In this document: one piece after another, positions 1 through 17,375 of the stretch
How positions within the stretch are numbered: position 1 is the stretch's first letter
How the letters are laid out: every line of letters begins with the position of its first letter
Assembly: GCA_025642075.2 (NCBI GenBank)
Contig: JAODUO010001225.1
Location: 1 to 64,000 of the forward strand
Origin: Ridgeia piscesae
Lineage: Eukaryota; Annelida; Polychaeta; Sabellida; Siboglinidae
DNA length: 64,000 nucleotides
Reading direction: 5' to 3'
Notes under the pieces: model-generated
The model's input: the letters and a program-made list of their open reading frames with translations, nothing else
What the model was told of the DNA's origin: nothing
Databases searched by the model: none
Position numbers and translations under genes: made by a program

Positions 1-5865
<5,865 letters not shown>

Positions 5866-5872
5866 TATACAA

Positions 5873-5914
<42 letters not shown>

Positions 5915-5915
5915 A

Positions 5916-5957
<42 letters not shown>

Positions 5958-6038
5958 TTTTTAAACAAAATTTTTTTGGTATATATTTTATATATATATA
6001 AAAAAAAACTTAAAAAAAATAAAAATTAAAAATACAAA

Positions 6039-6104
<66 letters not shown>

Positions 6105-6123
6105 TTTATATTATATATATATA

Positions 6124-6159
<36 letters not shown>

Positions 6160-6351
6160 TAAAAATTATATTATATATATAATATATATATATATATATA
6201 TTTTTTGTGTGTGTGTGTTTTTGGGGGGGGGTTTTTTTATATATATAAAAAAATTATATATATATATATATATAAAAATTATATATAAAATATATATATA
6301 TATATAATATAAAATTTATATATATATATATAAAATAAAAAAAAACACTTG

Positions 6352-6384
<33 letters not shown>

Positions 6385-6387
6385 TTC

Positions 6388-6430
<43 letters not shown>
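5866..6430. repeat. AT-dinucleotide spacer at the palindrome axis
   Basis: Several TA/AT tracts (5,877-5,909, 5,918-5,951, 6,037-6,102 and 6,350-6,430) separated by short AT-rich and G/T-rich scraps. They join the two inverted arms. The first 20 bases outside each side are matching inverted sequence (5,815-5,824 against 6,480-6,489), so the fold axis lies near 6,152. Confidence 0.8.
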
Positions 6431-6431
<1 letters not shown>

Positions 6432-6910
6432 TTGTATATTATATATTGGTCCCCCTCCCCCAACCTTTAAAACCGGTTCGACGCCCCTGCCACTAGGACC
6501 TATGTAAGACTATGCCTTACTATATGTCTATGGCCAAAAGGGTACCTGCATGTACAGAATAATATTACCATATTTTTATTATCATAGTATAGCATATTGT
6601 GAGGGCTTTTATTTTTATGGTAATATCAAATGGCGGATTTGTTTATGTTGAATTGAAAACCGTATAGCGAGTGATATTTTGAATAAATCATGATGTTTAT
6701 CAACTTGCTGCACAGTAAACGTACACTGTATTTATGGTATAATTATAGTTATGTAATCTCTATATTATAGAGAACAACTCCATACAATTTCACTGACACA
6801 GGCTAAAGAGTGCAGAAGATATTAACTAGTGAAATGTGAATACAATTATTTATTTTTACCAAGCTGTTGAAAAAGTCTAAGTGCGAAAAAAAACACAATA
6901 AATATAATGT

Positions 6911-6916
6911 AATAAT

Positions 6917-6981
<65 letters not shown>
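6911..6981. repeat. TA microsatellite
   Basis: Nearly pure TA dinucleotide repeat with one AAATA interruption. Confidence 0.9.
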
Positions 6982-6988
<7 letters not shown>

Positions 6989-7811
6989 ATTTTTTCCAAT
7001 AAAATGTATACCATGTTAAAAATTTACCCCCCCTTTAAAAACGACAATACCCATATTTTTACCTGTGTTTGCTGGGTATGGCCCATTTATGTTAATATGT
7101 TTAATTTTATTAAATTTATATTAATATTTTTTTAATTAAATTTATATTAATAATGTTTATGCTATTAAATTTATTTTTATTATTACATTGATATTACTTT
7201 TTTATGTTTTTATTTATATTTTATGTTTTTTTTATTAATATACTTATAAGTCATAAGAGTGTTATAATGTTAATGGGGTGATAAAATGAGTGTGATTGTA
7301 ATAAGTAGCATAAGAACTAATGAGTCTCAGTACTGGTAATAACTAGACCTACAATTAACGTACACTTGTGAAGAGATAATATCCATCAACATTTAGATAT
7401 CCTCACCAAAGGCCGGCACCCAACAACAAGTGTATAATGTCCTATGAAAACATGTACCGTTAGGCGAGTTGTTACATCAAAAGACAGCCAGCCTCATGCA
7501 GATACAACGTCCATGATCTTAGTAAAATACTTTCTATTAAATAACCCTCAATAACACGAACTACCCATCACCCACTAATGAATATGCAGATATCAGTGCA
7601 ATCCGAGATCAATTCACATATATGCTGGAGCCTCAGAATTCCTCACCTGCCAGGTGACCATTTCTATAAGGTCGATATTCAATAACGGGAATTAGTGCCC
7701 TGTGAAAACGTGTACTGTTAGGCGAGTCATTAAATCAAACGATTTAAATAAAATTACAGTATGACGCTGCCGGACTTGTACATGATCTGTGGGACTTCTG
7801 TTTTTGACTGA

Positions 7812-8595
7812 GCAAATACTCGCCAACTGGACGCGCATGCACATCACCATCAATATCTTTCTGTTCTGGCAATAAGAATTTTGTCCGCCCTTCTTGCCAA
7901 AGCTGCTCTGAGATTTTCCCTGCACATCCGCTAGGGGCGCATCGGTTTCTGCTCTGGCAATAAGAATTTTTTCCGCCCTTATTGCCAGAGTAGCTCTGCG
8001 GTTCGATCTTATCGCAATTTCCCCGCCACGATCGCCTAAATCAGTCCCAAAAAAACGATACCAGGGCGTCATGTGTATCTGAAACAATTACTATGTCGAC
8101 ATGTGTTCGCTAAAAATATCGCCAACCGGACGCGCATGCACATTACCATCAATCGATTTCTGCTCTGGCAATAAGAATTTGTTTTGCCCTTATTGCCAGA
8201 GCTGCTCTGAGATTTGCCCTGAACATCCGCTAGGGGCGCATCGTTTTCTGCTCTGGCAATAAGAAATTGTTCCACCCTTATTGCCAGACCAGCTCTGCGG
8301 ATCGATATTATCGCAGTTTCCCCGCCACGATCGCCTAAATCGGTCAAAAAACGATATCAGTGCGTCATGTGTATCTGAAACAATTACTATTTCGACATGT
8401 GTTCGCTAAACATATCGTCAACTGGACGCGCATGCACATTACCATCAATCGATTTCTGCTCTGGCAATAAGAATTTTGCCCTTGTTGCCAGAGCTGCTCT
8501 GAGATTTGCCCTGAACATCCGCTAGGGGCGCATCATTTTCTGCTCTGTCAATAAGAATTTTTTTCGCCCTTATTGCCAGAGCAGCAATAGTCAGA
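7812..8595. repeat. About 300-bp tandem repeat rich in hairpins
   Basis: Copies begin at about 7,812, 8,121 and 8,417 (spacing 309 and 296), each opening with a CGCCAACTGGACGCGCATGC-like segment; the third is partial. Each unit holds two inverted repeats in which CTCTGGCAATAAG is followed after about 14-16 bases by CTTATTGCCAGAG. The unit is richer in CpG than its surroundings and also contains CCGCTAGGGGCGCATC. No coding function is supported. It may be a satellite or the remnant of a foldback-type element. Confidence 0.8.
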
Positions 8596-8754
8596 GCGAC
8601 CGGCGAATGGTGGTGATTTTGGCATTTGGTTGGATGCTTACGCATACACGTGGTGTGCAGTTCTGTTAGGGATTTTTCTAGGTACTGTAGATGTTGTTGC
8701 AGGACTCTTAGTGGTCGGTAGAAAGAGCCCGTACACATCCTTTGATAAGTCTTT

Positions 8755-9040
8755 CTAGTCTATGGCCAGGACATCTCCCGACCCCTGATTGCAGAAAACA
8801 CTCGATCCACTGCTGTGTTTGGTATGGTCCTTCCATACTTCTGTGTAATACGAGCACTGGGGAGGGAAGAGGCTATAAGTGGGGAATGTACTGTCAATTT
8901 TGGACTCACATCCCATAATGATATGTGGGTCACATTGGTGAAGTATTGTCACAGCTCTTAATATTTCCCTTGATGCTGGTACAGTTCACTAATAGAATCT
9001 TAGTGAATGTTGAGCCTTTCTTGGGGAATTCTTGTTGTGT
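8755..9040 (-). pseudogene. Decayed LINE endonuclease fragment (Jockey/CR1-like)
   Basis: On the minus strand an open stretch reads like the start of an APE-type LINE endonuclease. A VNC.SIKG-type segment is followed in another frame by DPHIIMGCESKID, then PPQ.SYY and a KDHTKHSSGSSVFC segment. This follows the family order of nucleic-acid/metal-binding N-terminal motif, G-S/T-E-S/T-K/W motif and R-KDR region. The frames are shifted and no downstream GDFN or SDH motif was found. It sits in the clean arm of the inverted repeat. The identification rests on motif order only. Confidence 0.4.
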
Positions 9041-9489
9041 TGATGTGTCATTGTTGCTATTCACCAGCATGAACACTGTTATGTTCATGCTGGTGGATTG
9101 CACTGTCTCTGGCCACCAAGGCACCTGCATTGTCTTCGACAGTCAGTTGCCTCTCTGTGGGTCAGGAGAGCATTGCAGATGCCCAATTGTTTCAAATCAT
9201 AGAACATTGACCTGACTTACACATGGCAGCTTTGCATGTACATTGACACAACTGAATCAGCAAGCTGCTTGAATAAGTGATTGTCATGGTGACGGTCACA
9301 GTTGACTGGATATAGCAATTATGGAGGAACATCTTGAAACATCTTTAAAATCCGCAAAAACACAAATGTTCAGGTTGAAGCTGTTGCCATTGCAGTAATC
9401 TACAGAAATCCACTGTATATACATATGTAAAACTAAAGAGCAATATTGCTGAACATTTGAAATAAAGTTGATAATAGCACGACAACAGT

Positions 9490-10000
9490 GTTACATTTAG
9501 GCCGGGAACCATGTCCAGCTCTCAGGATGTTTTCTGCCAAGTGTTTTCACTAGTATTTCCTAGTAACTGATACACTGGGCCATCACAAATTCATAATGAT
9601 CTCTCCCAACTCGGGGCATTTTGGCATCAGGGGGCCAGAAACCCCCCTTTTCGGGCCTGAAATGAAGTAAATTCAAATATTTTGTCACGGTGGGGCCAGA
9701 CGTAGATAAAAACAAAACAATTGGCAGAAGGCATCCCGAAACATTGGGAAAGGCGGTCGTGTATGATTTGGGTGTTCGCCCCAATTCAATTCCACAGTGT
9801 GGTCAATTCAGTACCCCAAAATGAAAACAAATCCCCCGCCAGACAAATTAGTGTCATAAATTCCAGACAGTTGGTGCAGCAACAGAGAAAGCTCGTGTTC
9901 CAGCATTCGTTTTCACCCGAGGTATGTGAAAAGGGTCATTACTGATTGATCATAGCGCTCTGGAATGTCTTGCTGGAGTGAGCATCGAATTTATATATGC
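9490..10000 (-). pseudogene. Decayed LINE 3' end (L2/CR1-like)
   Basis: The minus strand of 9,838-10,000 encodes a degenerate version of the C-terminal tail common to L2/CR1 reverse transcriptases: a T.LG/K.NAGT segment, then SLLLHQLSGI, where functional relatives have an AAP-LWNSLP motif. The same tail occurs more clearly at 42,755-43,525 (minus), 14,440-15,275 (plus) and 35,915-36,178 (plus). The sequence from 9,857 down to about 9,490 is shared, inverted, with 11,950-12,190, so this LINE end or its attached repeat occurs twice within one arm. Confidence 0.5.
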
Positions 10001-10204
10001 AGGTTGTGTTGATGTTCACCAAAATCAGAATGTGATCGCAGAGGGTGTGGTGAAAGGGTTGTCGTTGATGGGTTGAACATTTGCCAACCTGCTGATTTGA
10101 AAACTGTTTTCACAAATGACGAAAACAACATTTATACATATGTCTTCTACTCGAGCACTGGAGCACTTCCTCTATGATTGAGATTGTTCGAAGGCCAATC
10201 GTCT

Positions 10205-11100
10205 TCAACGAAGCTGATTAAGTGTGCCTTGGCGGAATGACTTCAGTGGAATATCTACCAGGAAGAACATTTTTGTATGAGCATTATGATATGCATAAAA
10301 TACACTCAAACCAGGATTTCTTACATCAACACCATCAGGGTAATTCAGAGCAAAGGACTCACACTTATGTATTTTGCAAAATTGCCAATGGTCGACATTG
10401 TTATAGGCTTTGGAGAGAAGCTGGTCCACATCAACGAATTGGCTGAGAACAACTTCTAAGAACACGCCGCAGTTATGTTAGCCCTACGTGTCTTCACTGC
10501 ACTTCAGCTTATGAAAGCAACGGGAAAATGAGACCAATCAAATTACTGTGCAAGAACTAAAGCTTGCAAACCTCGCTGCAGTGGGCTCCACATGGAAGCT
10601 TGTCAATTAGCACATTCTGAGCGCCACTATAAGCAGTTCATGTGTGTGCCAAAGCATTTGGCAGCGAATGAAGGAAGTTGATGTGGCAACTGAGATCAAA
10701 GTCAAGACAATGTGTGGCCCAAACCTTAACCTACGGCCTGATCTCTTCATTGATCTGTGAACATTTACACCATGCAGAATAACACCCATCCAGCACATCA
10801 CGAGAATAATGTTCAAGTATGTTTCTGGCACATGACCCTTGATCACTTCCCAGAGACACCTTCCCCTCAAGACCATTCTTGTCATGTCACAGAAACTGTG
10901 GTTGAAGGGAGACGTCATTCAAAACGCCCTAGTTGGCTTCTTAGAAGAAGATGGAAATGACGAATAAATTACAGATGAAACCAATAGTGTGGAAGGTTAC
11001 GACGAGGACAAGAACGAGGAGTACAACGACCATTAATCATCATCACAGAGTTCAACATACTCATCTTCTAACCCTGTTATTGAATCGACATGGATATTAT
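10205..11100. other. Unassigned ORF-like remnants
   Basis: Open stretches occur on both strands: plus 10,222-10,446, plus 10,277-10,459, minus 10,205-10,465 and minus 10,607-10,918. Near 10,900-11,035 the plus strand has an acidic, protein-tail-like reading with one stop. No family was recognised with confidence. The reading frames break often, so this is most likely a decayed mobile-element gene. Corrupted counterparts lie at 2,636-3,300 in the left arm. Confidence 0.25.
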
Positions 11101-11949
11101 CTGTCATTGAGTATCTACATCTGAACTCAGGTTGCTGTCTTGGTTTTCATCAAGTGTTTTCTTTAGAATTTCATTTGTTTTAGTCATTTGATAATAGATA
11201 TGTCACTCTGTACTTCTTGGTATCTTTGTTATTTCCTTTTATGGTTATTATCACCATCTCCCCACTTTCTGCAAAAACCGCCATTATAATGAGCACATTA
11301 TGAATCCAATCACACATTATACATGATTATAAGAGGAGAAAACATCTATAATAATATTGAAATCTGGAGATGCAGAGTTTAAAACCGAGATACTTGATTT
11401 TTGGGCCCGTGCTGTCAATGCTCGGGGGTAAACACATTGACCTTGATTTTTATCGTTGACCATGACTTTCAATATACTTCAAATGCGCACAATCAAACTG
11501 AACATCATTGAAAAGCATTAAAACAAAATGAAATCATGATTATTATCATTAAAATAAAGATAGTAGCTCATTAGAAGACCCAGTATCCGATAATTAAAAT
11601 TCCAGTGACTTAGGAAGCTCATAATTATATGAGGAAACAAAGTCCAAGATTTGACACCTAGAGATGCCATATTGTCAAGTCTAGTTCGATTTTCTCTGAA
11701 CAACATTGAGCAACATTAAATCGACATTTAGATCATGATTATTATCAATACAACAAAGATAGTAGCGCATTAGATGACCCAACATGCGGTAATTAAAATT
11801 TCAGTGACTTAGGGGGTAGGTTAGGCTTTTCACCCAGAGCGGGCATAATCTTCGAGACACAGAGGTCATCGTGGTATCAAATCGAAGCTACTGGCCCTGG
11901 GAAGTTTTCTCTTTGAAATCATGGCCATTTTGATACATAGAAAGACTTC

Positions 11950-12190
11950 TAAATAATCATTTATGACACTAAATAGTCAGGCGGAGGACAATATTTTCTT
12001 TTGGGGGAATTGAATTTGTCAAACATGTAAATCATACACCACCGTCGTCCATAATGCATGCTTCAAAAGGTCAAAAGGCCCAGAGTTGGGAGTGGTCATT
12101 ATGACCTTGGGATGGATATCTGGAAATACTAGTGAAAAAACTTAGGAGAAAACATCCTGAGAGCTGGACCTCAGGATTGTGGCAGCCAAA
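11950..12190. repeat. Shorter inverted copy of the 9,490-9,870 repeat
   Basis: It begins with a TTTATGACACTAA-type segment and continues through GGCCCAGAGTTGGGAG, GGAAATACTAGTGAAAA and AAAACATCCTGAGAGCTGGA. The same blocks occur in reverse orientation at 9,490-9,870. This copy lacks about 140 bases of the other copy. Confidence 0.75.
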
Positions 12191-14439
12191 GCACACATTC
12201 ATTGCACAAATATGTGTCCCAAAATTGATTACATTATTATAAAAAAGTGTGAATGTCATTGAAAGAAATCTCTGTAGATTCTAACTTCCTCTTGGTGTTG
12301 ATTAGGTCCATATATCCCCAATACCTCGAGCACCCTAAAAGATAAAGACCAGAAACAATTGGTAAGATAATTTCCATAGTTCCTATGTAAACATTATCAT
12401 ATTTACATTATTATTATATTTTCATTCACAGTTAATTTTAATAGAAAATAGATAGGAGAGTGTGGAGGCCAGATATGAGATAATTATGAAATCGTCCAAT
12501 TAAAATAACCTCCCACAGTTCTCTGAAAAAATTTGAGAAGTATTATTTTAGTTTGGTTTTTATGATTTATTGAAATTACTAGCATTTAGTTGATATAGTC
12601 CTACACAACAGGGATTCCCATAGAAGGCAGCTTGCATTAATGATGCAGGGATCTATTATAAAGTAAAACGATTATCAAGTAAAACATGACATTCAGTAAT
12701 CCATCTAAAAATATGTTAATCCATCAAGTTCATATAAAATGAATTTTTTTTACTAATCAGCATTGTTTATTTATACTGGTGTAATAACAATTGTTCGTAG
12801 TAGTGGAATGTTATTTTAAAAAGATATAATCTTTGCAAAAGGTACCAATATCTGCATTATATTGATCAGACAATAGCTAGTGATTTATAATAATTATAAA
12901 TCACTGATCAATTGTCTGATCAATATAATGCAGACAGACTCCTAGAAATAAAATGGTAAGTAAAATGTAAAACTCACGCTTCACCAACCAAAGCTAGACC
13001 ATACACAAAATAGCCATATCGGCTGTGAAAAGCCTCATTTTGTGGACAGACCCAGTGCACTGCTATTGCTAAATTAACCACACTATGTCATTTGTTAACT
13101 TCCCTGCACTGTGACTAATTAATATTATAAGTACCGAGTGAAGTTGTGAGAATATTTGCTAAAACGTGAAATAAGAATTATATTTCTCTCTACCACCATC
13201 AATGTTTATGATTCATAATACGCAACATAACACACGTTATTGCTGCACCTTGTCATACCTTTGATGCGTTTGGTGACTGTGTTGTTAAATAAAGAGCAGT
13301 GGGCCCGACTTCCACTTACCATGTGCCAAGTGGACTTGATAACTACATGCTTGGAGTTAATGTTACAATCTGCTCTACTTTCAACATATAAGATCAGTGT
13401 CGAGTCTGGTAATTCATTGCAAAATCTGGGATGCTCGGAGTAATGGAATACTGTCAAAATTGAACCCTGTGATGTACTATGTGCTACCACTCATTGCATA
13501 AAATATTTGTCAATATTCAAAGTATTCATACTAAGAAGAACATATCTCTAATTTATCCCTAGTTTCTGATATGCATAATAGAATACAACAGTAAAGTTTC
13601 TAGGTTGTGTGACCTTAGCTGACCTATATCCCTGGAGATATGACCATGTTTGTATTGGTCTGAATGTGGCTTATCCATTTTGTTAATGTCAGCTGATGCA
13701 AACAAACAGTGTAAGATATTTATTTTGGAAAAGCAATGAGACGTTTTATGGGACTTAAAAATAAACATTAGTTTCTATTTGATATAATGTTTACATAGAT
13801 TGTGCCCTGCAAAATTAAGCGAGAATAACCTAAATCGCCAATTTGCAGGCACCACAATTCCTCTTCTATTCATCTGACACCTAAAATGATGGTGGATTTT
13901 AATTATACACATATCATTTGTCTGTGTGCCAGTTTTTTCAAAACCTTTTAAGTAATATTTTTATGACCCCCTATTTAGCTCATCATGACAAATCTAATAA
14001 AAGTTACAAAAATTTATATTTCCATCAACATTTGGAAAATCATCAAATGAAGATTACATGTTCAATATAATGTACCAGGGTAGTTCTGATCCATATTTTG
14101 ACATAAAAATATTAGCCAATTCAAAGCCGGAAAGTTACCAGAAAATGTTGTTGTCTGACAGAGATGTCCCTGTAGAAACAACTGAAAGGAACTCTCAAAT
14201 TTTCTCAAATATGATACGTAACACAGAGAAAAATGGTCCAAGGGTGCAATAGAGGAGATACCTTAAATAAATTGTTATTAGTGTATTATTGTTACTACAG
14301 ATAACGTAAATTATAACATGCTATAGATAACGTCAATTATAACATGCATAGCACTCTCATATTTCTTTAACAGTAAACATTTTAAAAAGACATTTTGCCA
14401 AATTATCTCCCTTTGGATGAAAAATAGTAGATTAAAGCT
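12191..14439. other. Non-coding stretch
   Basis: AT-rich sequence with only short random ORFs. Apart from the palindrome at 12,852-12,933 nothing was recognised. The inverted-repeat arm fades out near 13,850. Confidence 0.5.
12852..12933. repeat. 82-bp near-perfect palindrome
   Basis: The outer arms, 12,852-12,874 and 12,911-12,933, are perfect 23-base inverted repeats beginning CTGCATTATATTGATC. The inside is also self-complementary (GTGATTTATAA pairs with TTATAAATCAC), so almost the entire segment can form one hairpin. It is too short to encode anything and could be a miniature foldback element. Confidence 0.9.
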
Positions 14440-15242
14440 TAATGCAGATCAGACCGAATATTTCTCATTATTGGTACATCAACGCAATGTAGAAAACGTG
14501 ATGTTTTTTTCCTGACACATATTTTGAATCAGAGAATCACACCAGCCACTTCAGTGTTAAATATCAGAGTAACGTTTGATGAAAACTTTCAAACAACATA
14601 TATCGAAAACATTTCACTGTTGTTTTACCATATCTGAGATGTTCACCATTTTCGCCAGTATATGTCAATTTCCATTGCTAAAACCATTGTAATATCTCTA
14701 GTAAGCAGCATACTACAATTTGCTCCTTTACAATACTGCAAACAAGGATAGAGTAATACTTCATCGTGTCCAAAATTATTTTATTTCGTTCTCCTCATTT
14801 TTCTTGCTCAGTACTGCTTCTGAAATCATAGCATTGGCTCCCTCTGCACTATCACACTATTCTCAATATTTGTTCAGTAGTCTATCAAGCCCTCTCCTCA
14901 ACACAACCACCATCGATGCTACTCCACGGAAGACACTATGATCAATCAATAGATCACATTCCTTGGGTGAAAACAACAGCTGGAACCTGAGCTGTCTCTG
15001 TTGCTGGACCAACTCTGTGGAATTCACTTCCTGCCTGAGTGTTAAATTAGAAGGAAATATAGTTTCTGTCCACCAGCATCTAAAAACCTTTCTTTTTAAT
15101 GTTGCCTATCCTCCTTAGATTCTATCATCTTCATTCATCCATCGACCACTTGTGCATTGTTTACAATTACGAGATTGCATAATTCCTTGGTGTTGTCAGG
15201 TCAATGAGCTTGATCTCAGATAATATTGGTGCATAAGAAGTC

Positions 15243-15274
<32 letters not shown>

Positions 15275-15275
15275 A
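14440..15275 (+). pseudogene. Decayed L2/CR1-like LINE, 3' part
   Basis: In shifting plus-strand frames the sequence reads as the C-terminal part of a reverse transcriptase: a NAD.TEYFSLL segment, VTFDENF, ISIAKTIV, LLYNTANKD and a degenerate G.KQQLEPELSLL...CGIHFLP tail. The tail matches the position of the LWNSLP motif in relatives. The closest copy in the window is the minus-strand fragment at 42,755-43,525, which shares an NH.IGSLCTITLF segment. The element ends in a (TTA)n tail at about 15,240-15,272, as is usual for this LINE group. Numerous stops and frameshifts show it is dead. Confidence 0.7.
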
Positions 15276-15948
15276 TCCAGTGTTAAAGTGTTACATATTC
15301 CTTACAGGTGCATCTACTAATTCCCAAAAATGGACAGTTTAAATTCAATTTGGGAATGTATTATTTACTGTGCTTGATAAATCCTGGATCTGGTCTTGAT
15401 TGACCAGTGTGAAATTCTCAATGGTATTGTAGAAGGTCATTGTACATAGCCAGTTGAGTAACCCAGTGCATGGGCCTACATGGTACATAACTGACTGCAT
15501 ATTGTGATATATTTAGCAAAGAATAACTATTTATTGTAATTTATTCAGTCTACTATAATGCTGTTGATTGCACAGCATTGACTCTGTAAATCATATCTAC
15601 CAAGTTATGTTTGGCCATTGTGTTTGTATGTGAGCTGCAAATTTTGGAATGCATAAATAAAGGGCAGTGTTGTTATGATTTTTATTTGGTGGTATTTACA
15701 TTATTCTGAGTTATTATTAATAATGTCATGTTAGTAATGTTACCAATCATATTTTGTTGTGCTTGCTTCATCCAAATAACTGCATCTCCACCTCTATCTG
15801 AATAAATATAAATAAAGAGGAAATATTTACAAATGGAGTAAACACATTTTGTCATGAAAGGCAGTGTTGACATACCACCAGTATACAATATATGTCACAT
15901 TATGTTGCACAAAGTTGTAGTGGTGAACATATACTGTTATGCTTTCAG
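15276..15948. other. Non-coding stretch before Ig exon
   Basis: No exon or repeat was recognised. It is presumably intron or upstream sequence of the Ig-superfamily gene. The last 20 bases form a pyrimidine-containing acceptor ending GCTTTCAG. Confidence 0.5.
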
Positions 15949-16272
15949 CACATACCAGTGTGGACGGGGCTGTCATCAATGTGAAAGTGGATGTTCCGTC
16001 TGAGACGTGGGAAGGAGACAAAGCCACGTTGACTTGCACAACTAACATCAGTGAGAGCTACTGGGAGTTGTTGTGGTACAATGGGAGTGAACCTAACCTG
16101 ATATATTACTGTGACAGCGACGCTGACAGTCAAGCCTACAATGACAGGTGCACGGGACAACTGGATGGAAAGGTTCACAGACTCAGCATCAGCTCAACAA
16201 CTGTGGCAGATGAAAACACATATATTTGCAAAGTTGTCACTGAAACAGGCTCAGCAGATCTAACAGTGAATG
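15949..16272 (+). CDS. Ig-superfamily gene, Ig-domain exon a
   Basis: One 108-residue Ig-like domain encoded by a single 324-base exon. The acceptor TTTCAG ends at 15,948 and the donor GTGAGT starts at 16,273; both boundaries fall after the first base of a codon (phase 1-1). The canonical disulfide cysteines are at 16,035-16,037 (ATLTC) and 16,227-16,229 (TYICKV), with the core tryptophan in LLWYNG. Two extra cysteines (16,110 and 16,149) lie 13 residues apart and could form a second disulfide. NIS and NGS are possible N-glycosylation sites, which suits an extracellular domain. Phase 1-1 single-domain exons are the standard building block of secreted and cell-surface Ig proteins. It cannot be assigned to a named receptor from one domain. 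That it belongs to the same gene as the exons at 49.7, 61.7 and 63.7 kb is inferred from strand, phase and order. Confidence 0.88.
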
Positions 16273-16589
16273 GTGAGTTCTCAACAAAACATTGAAATTG
16301 TCAAAACAAGTATCACTTGTTGCAAGTCAGCTAAGGGAGGTTGTGTGGTCAGTTCACTCAGTTGACACTAATGTTGTATATTTGTTTTATTAATCAAGGA
16401 AACAAAAGTTTTTTAGAAATATTGCTTGAAACGTCTTGTGTATTGAATTGTGGATTGAAATTTATATTTGAAGGATCTAGGGAACTCAGGCATTTGCTGA
16501 AACTGTTAAGTATTATATAAAATTACTATTATCTTTTATGAAGTTATTGTTAGTATTGCATGCTGGGTAGATACTGATCTAGAATAATG

Positions 16590-16930
16590 CCTATGTTGCT
16601 TGACTTCTTAATCCATTGGTCCGGTGGTCCAATCCGTTTAGGATCTCTTTTTTAAATCTTGCATCTATGGATGTATCTTAGGGTACTGACACTATGCATG
16701 AGGAATTGTTATTTGATTGAGTCTTGCTAAAGGCAGCCTAGGGTCCTCAAGGGCCTCAACACTGATAAATAGTCACAGTTAGCCATTAAAAAATTATTAT
16801 GTCACTTTTCCTAAAATTTTGCATATATGTATCTTTGGGTGGAATAATTGTACACATATTTGTATTTGATTAACATTTTAATGGCTCCCAAAAAGCAAAT
16901 GTCCAAATTTTGCCTATGAGTGTCTGGACA
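16590..16930 (+). repeat. Dispersed intronic repeat, copy 1 (partial)
   Basis: Shares blocks with 17,895-18,330, 50,160-51,060 and 55,545-57,260: a TCTTAGGGTACTG segment after a T-rich ATTTTGCATA-like run, a 'GGGCCTC' block, and GGCTCCCAAAAAGC followed by ATTTTGCC and GTCTGGACAG. The family is diverged, has no coding capacity and lies just downstream of the first Ig exon. Confidence 0.6.
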
Positions 16931-16949
16931 GTCTGGGAGATTGAACACA

Positions 16950-17256
16950 TTCCGTTCCGTTCCGTTCCGTTCCGTTCCGTTCCGTTCCGTTCCGTTCCGT
17001 TCCGTTCCGTTCCGTCCCGTTCCGTTCCGTTCCGTTCCGTTCCGTCCCGTTCCGTTCCGTTCCGTTCCGTCCCGTTCCGTTCCGTTCCGTTCCGTTCCGT
17101 TCCGTTCCGCCCCGCCCGCTTCCGCCCCGCCCGCTCGCTTCGCCCCGCTCGCCTCGCTTCGCTTCTTCGCCTCCGCTCGCCCGCCCGCCTCGCCTCGCTT
17201 CGCTTCGCCCGCCCGCCTTCGCTCGCTTCGCCCCGCCCCGCCTCGCTTCGCTTCCT
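16950..17256. repeat. TTCCG pentanucleotide array and A-free GC-rich tract
   Basis: About 32 TTCCG units (a few TCCCG variants) run to about 17,109. They are followed by about 145 bases of degenerate CGCTT/CGCCC-type repeats. There is no A on the plus strand over 307 bases. The tract is open in several frames only because the short unit contains no stop codon. Confidence 0.92.
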
Positions 17257-17277
17257 ACACATATATATATATATATA

Positions 17278-17366
<89 letters not shown>

Positions 17367-17375
17367 CATAGTATG
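17257..17375. repeat. AT microsatellite
   Basis: (TA)n immediately abuts the GC-rich tract, making an abrupt switch from no A to alternating A/T. It degenerates into CATATA units near 17,350-17,375. Confidence 0.92.

Larger units (their letters stand above)
6431..13850. repeat. Clean right arm of giant inverted repeat
   Basis: This arm has normal base complexity and is the readable version of the locus. Its outer limit is set by the last recognisable match to the left edge of the window (about 13,715-13,740), so the true arm may extend further. It contains decayed retroelement pieces, a hairpin satellite and a short palindrome, listed separately. The stretch 6,431-7,811 holds only AT-rich non-coding DNA and the TA tract at 6,919-6,981. 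Confidence 0.85.

Noticed and set aside
10222..10446. Possible helicase-like fragment (YVFCK segment)
   Set aside because: One short motif-like string without any of the neighbouring helicase motifs; the minus strand is equally open.
11518..11706. 62-codon ORF duplicated at 2,054-2,242
   Set aside because: Its conservation reflects the inverted duplication of the DNA, not coding constraint; there is no recognisable domain.
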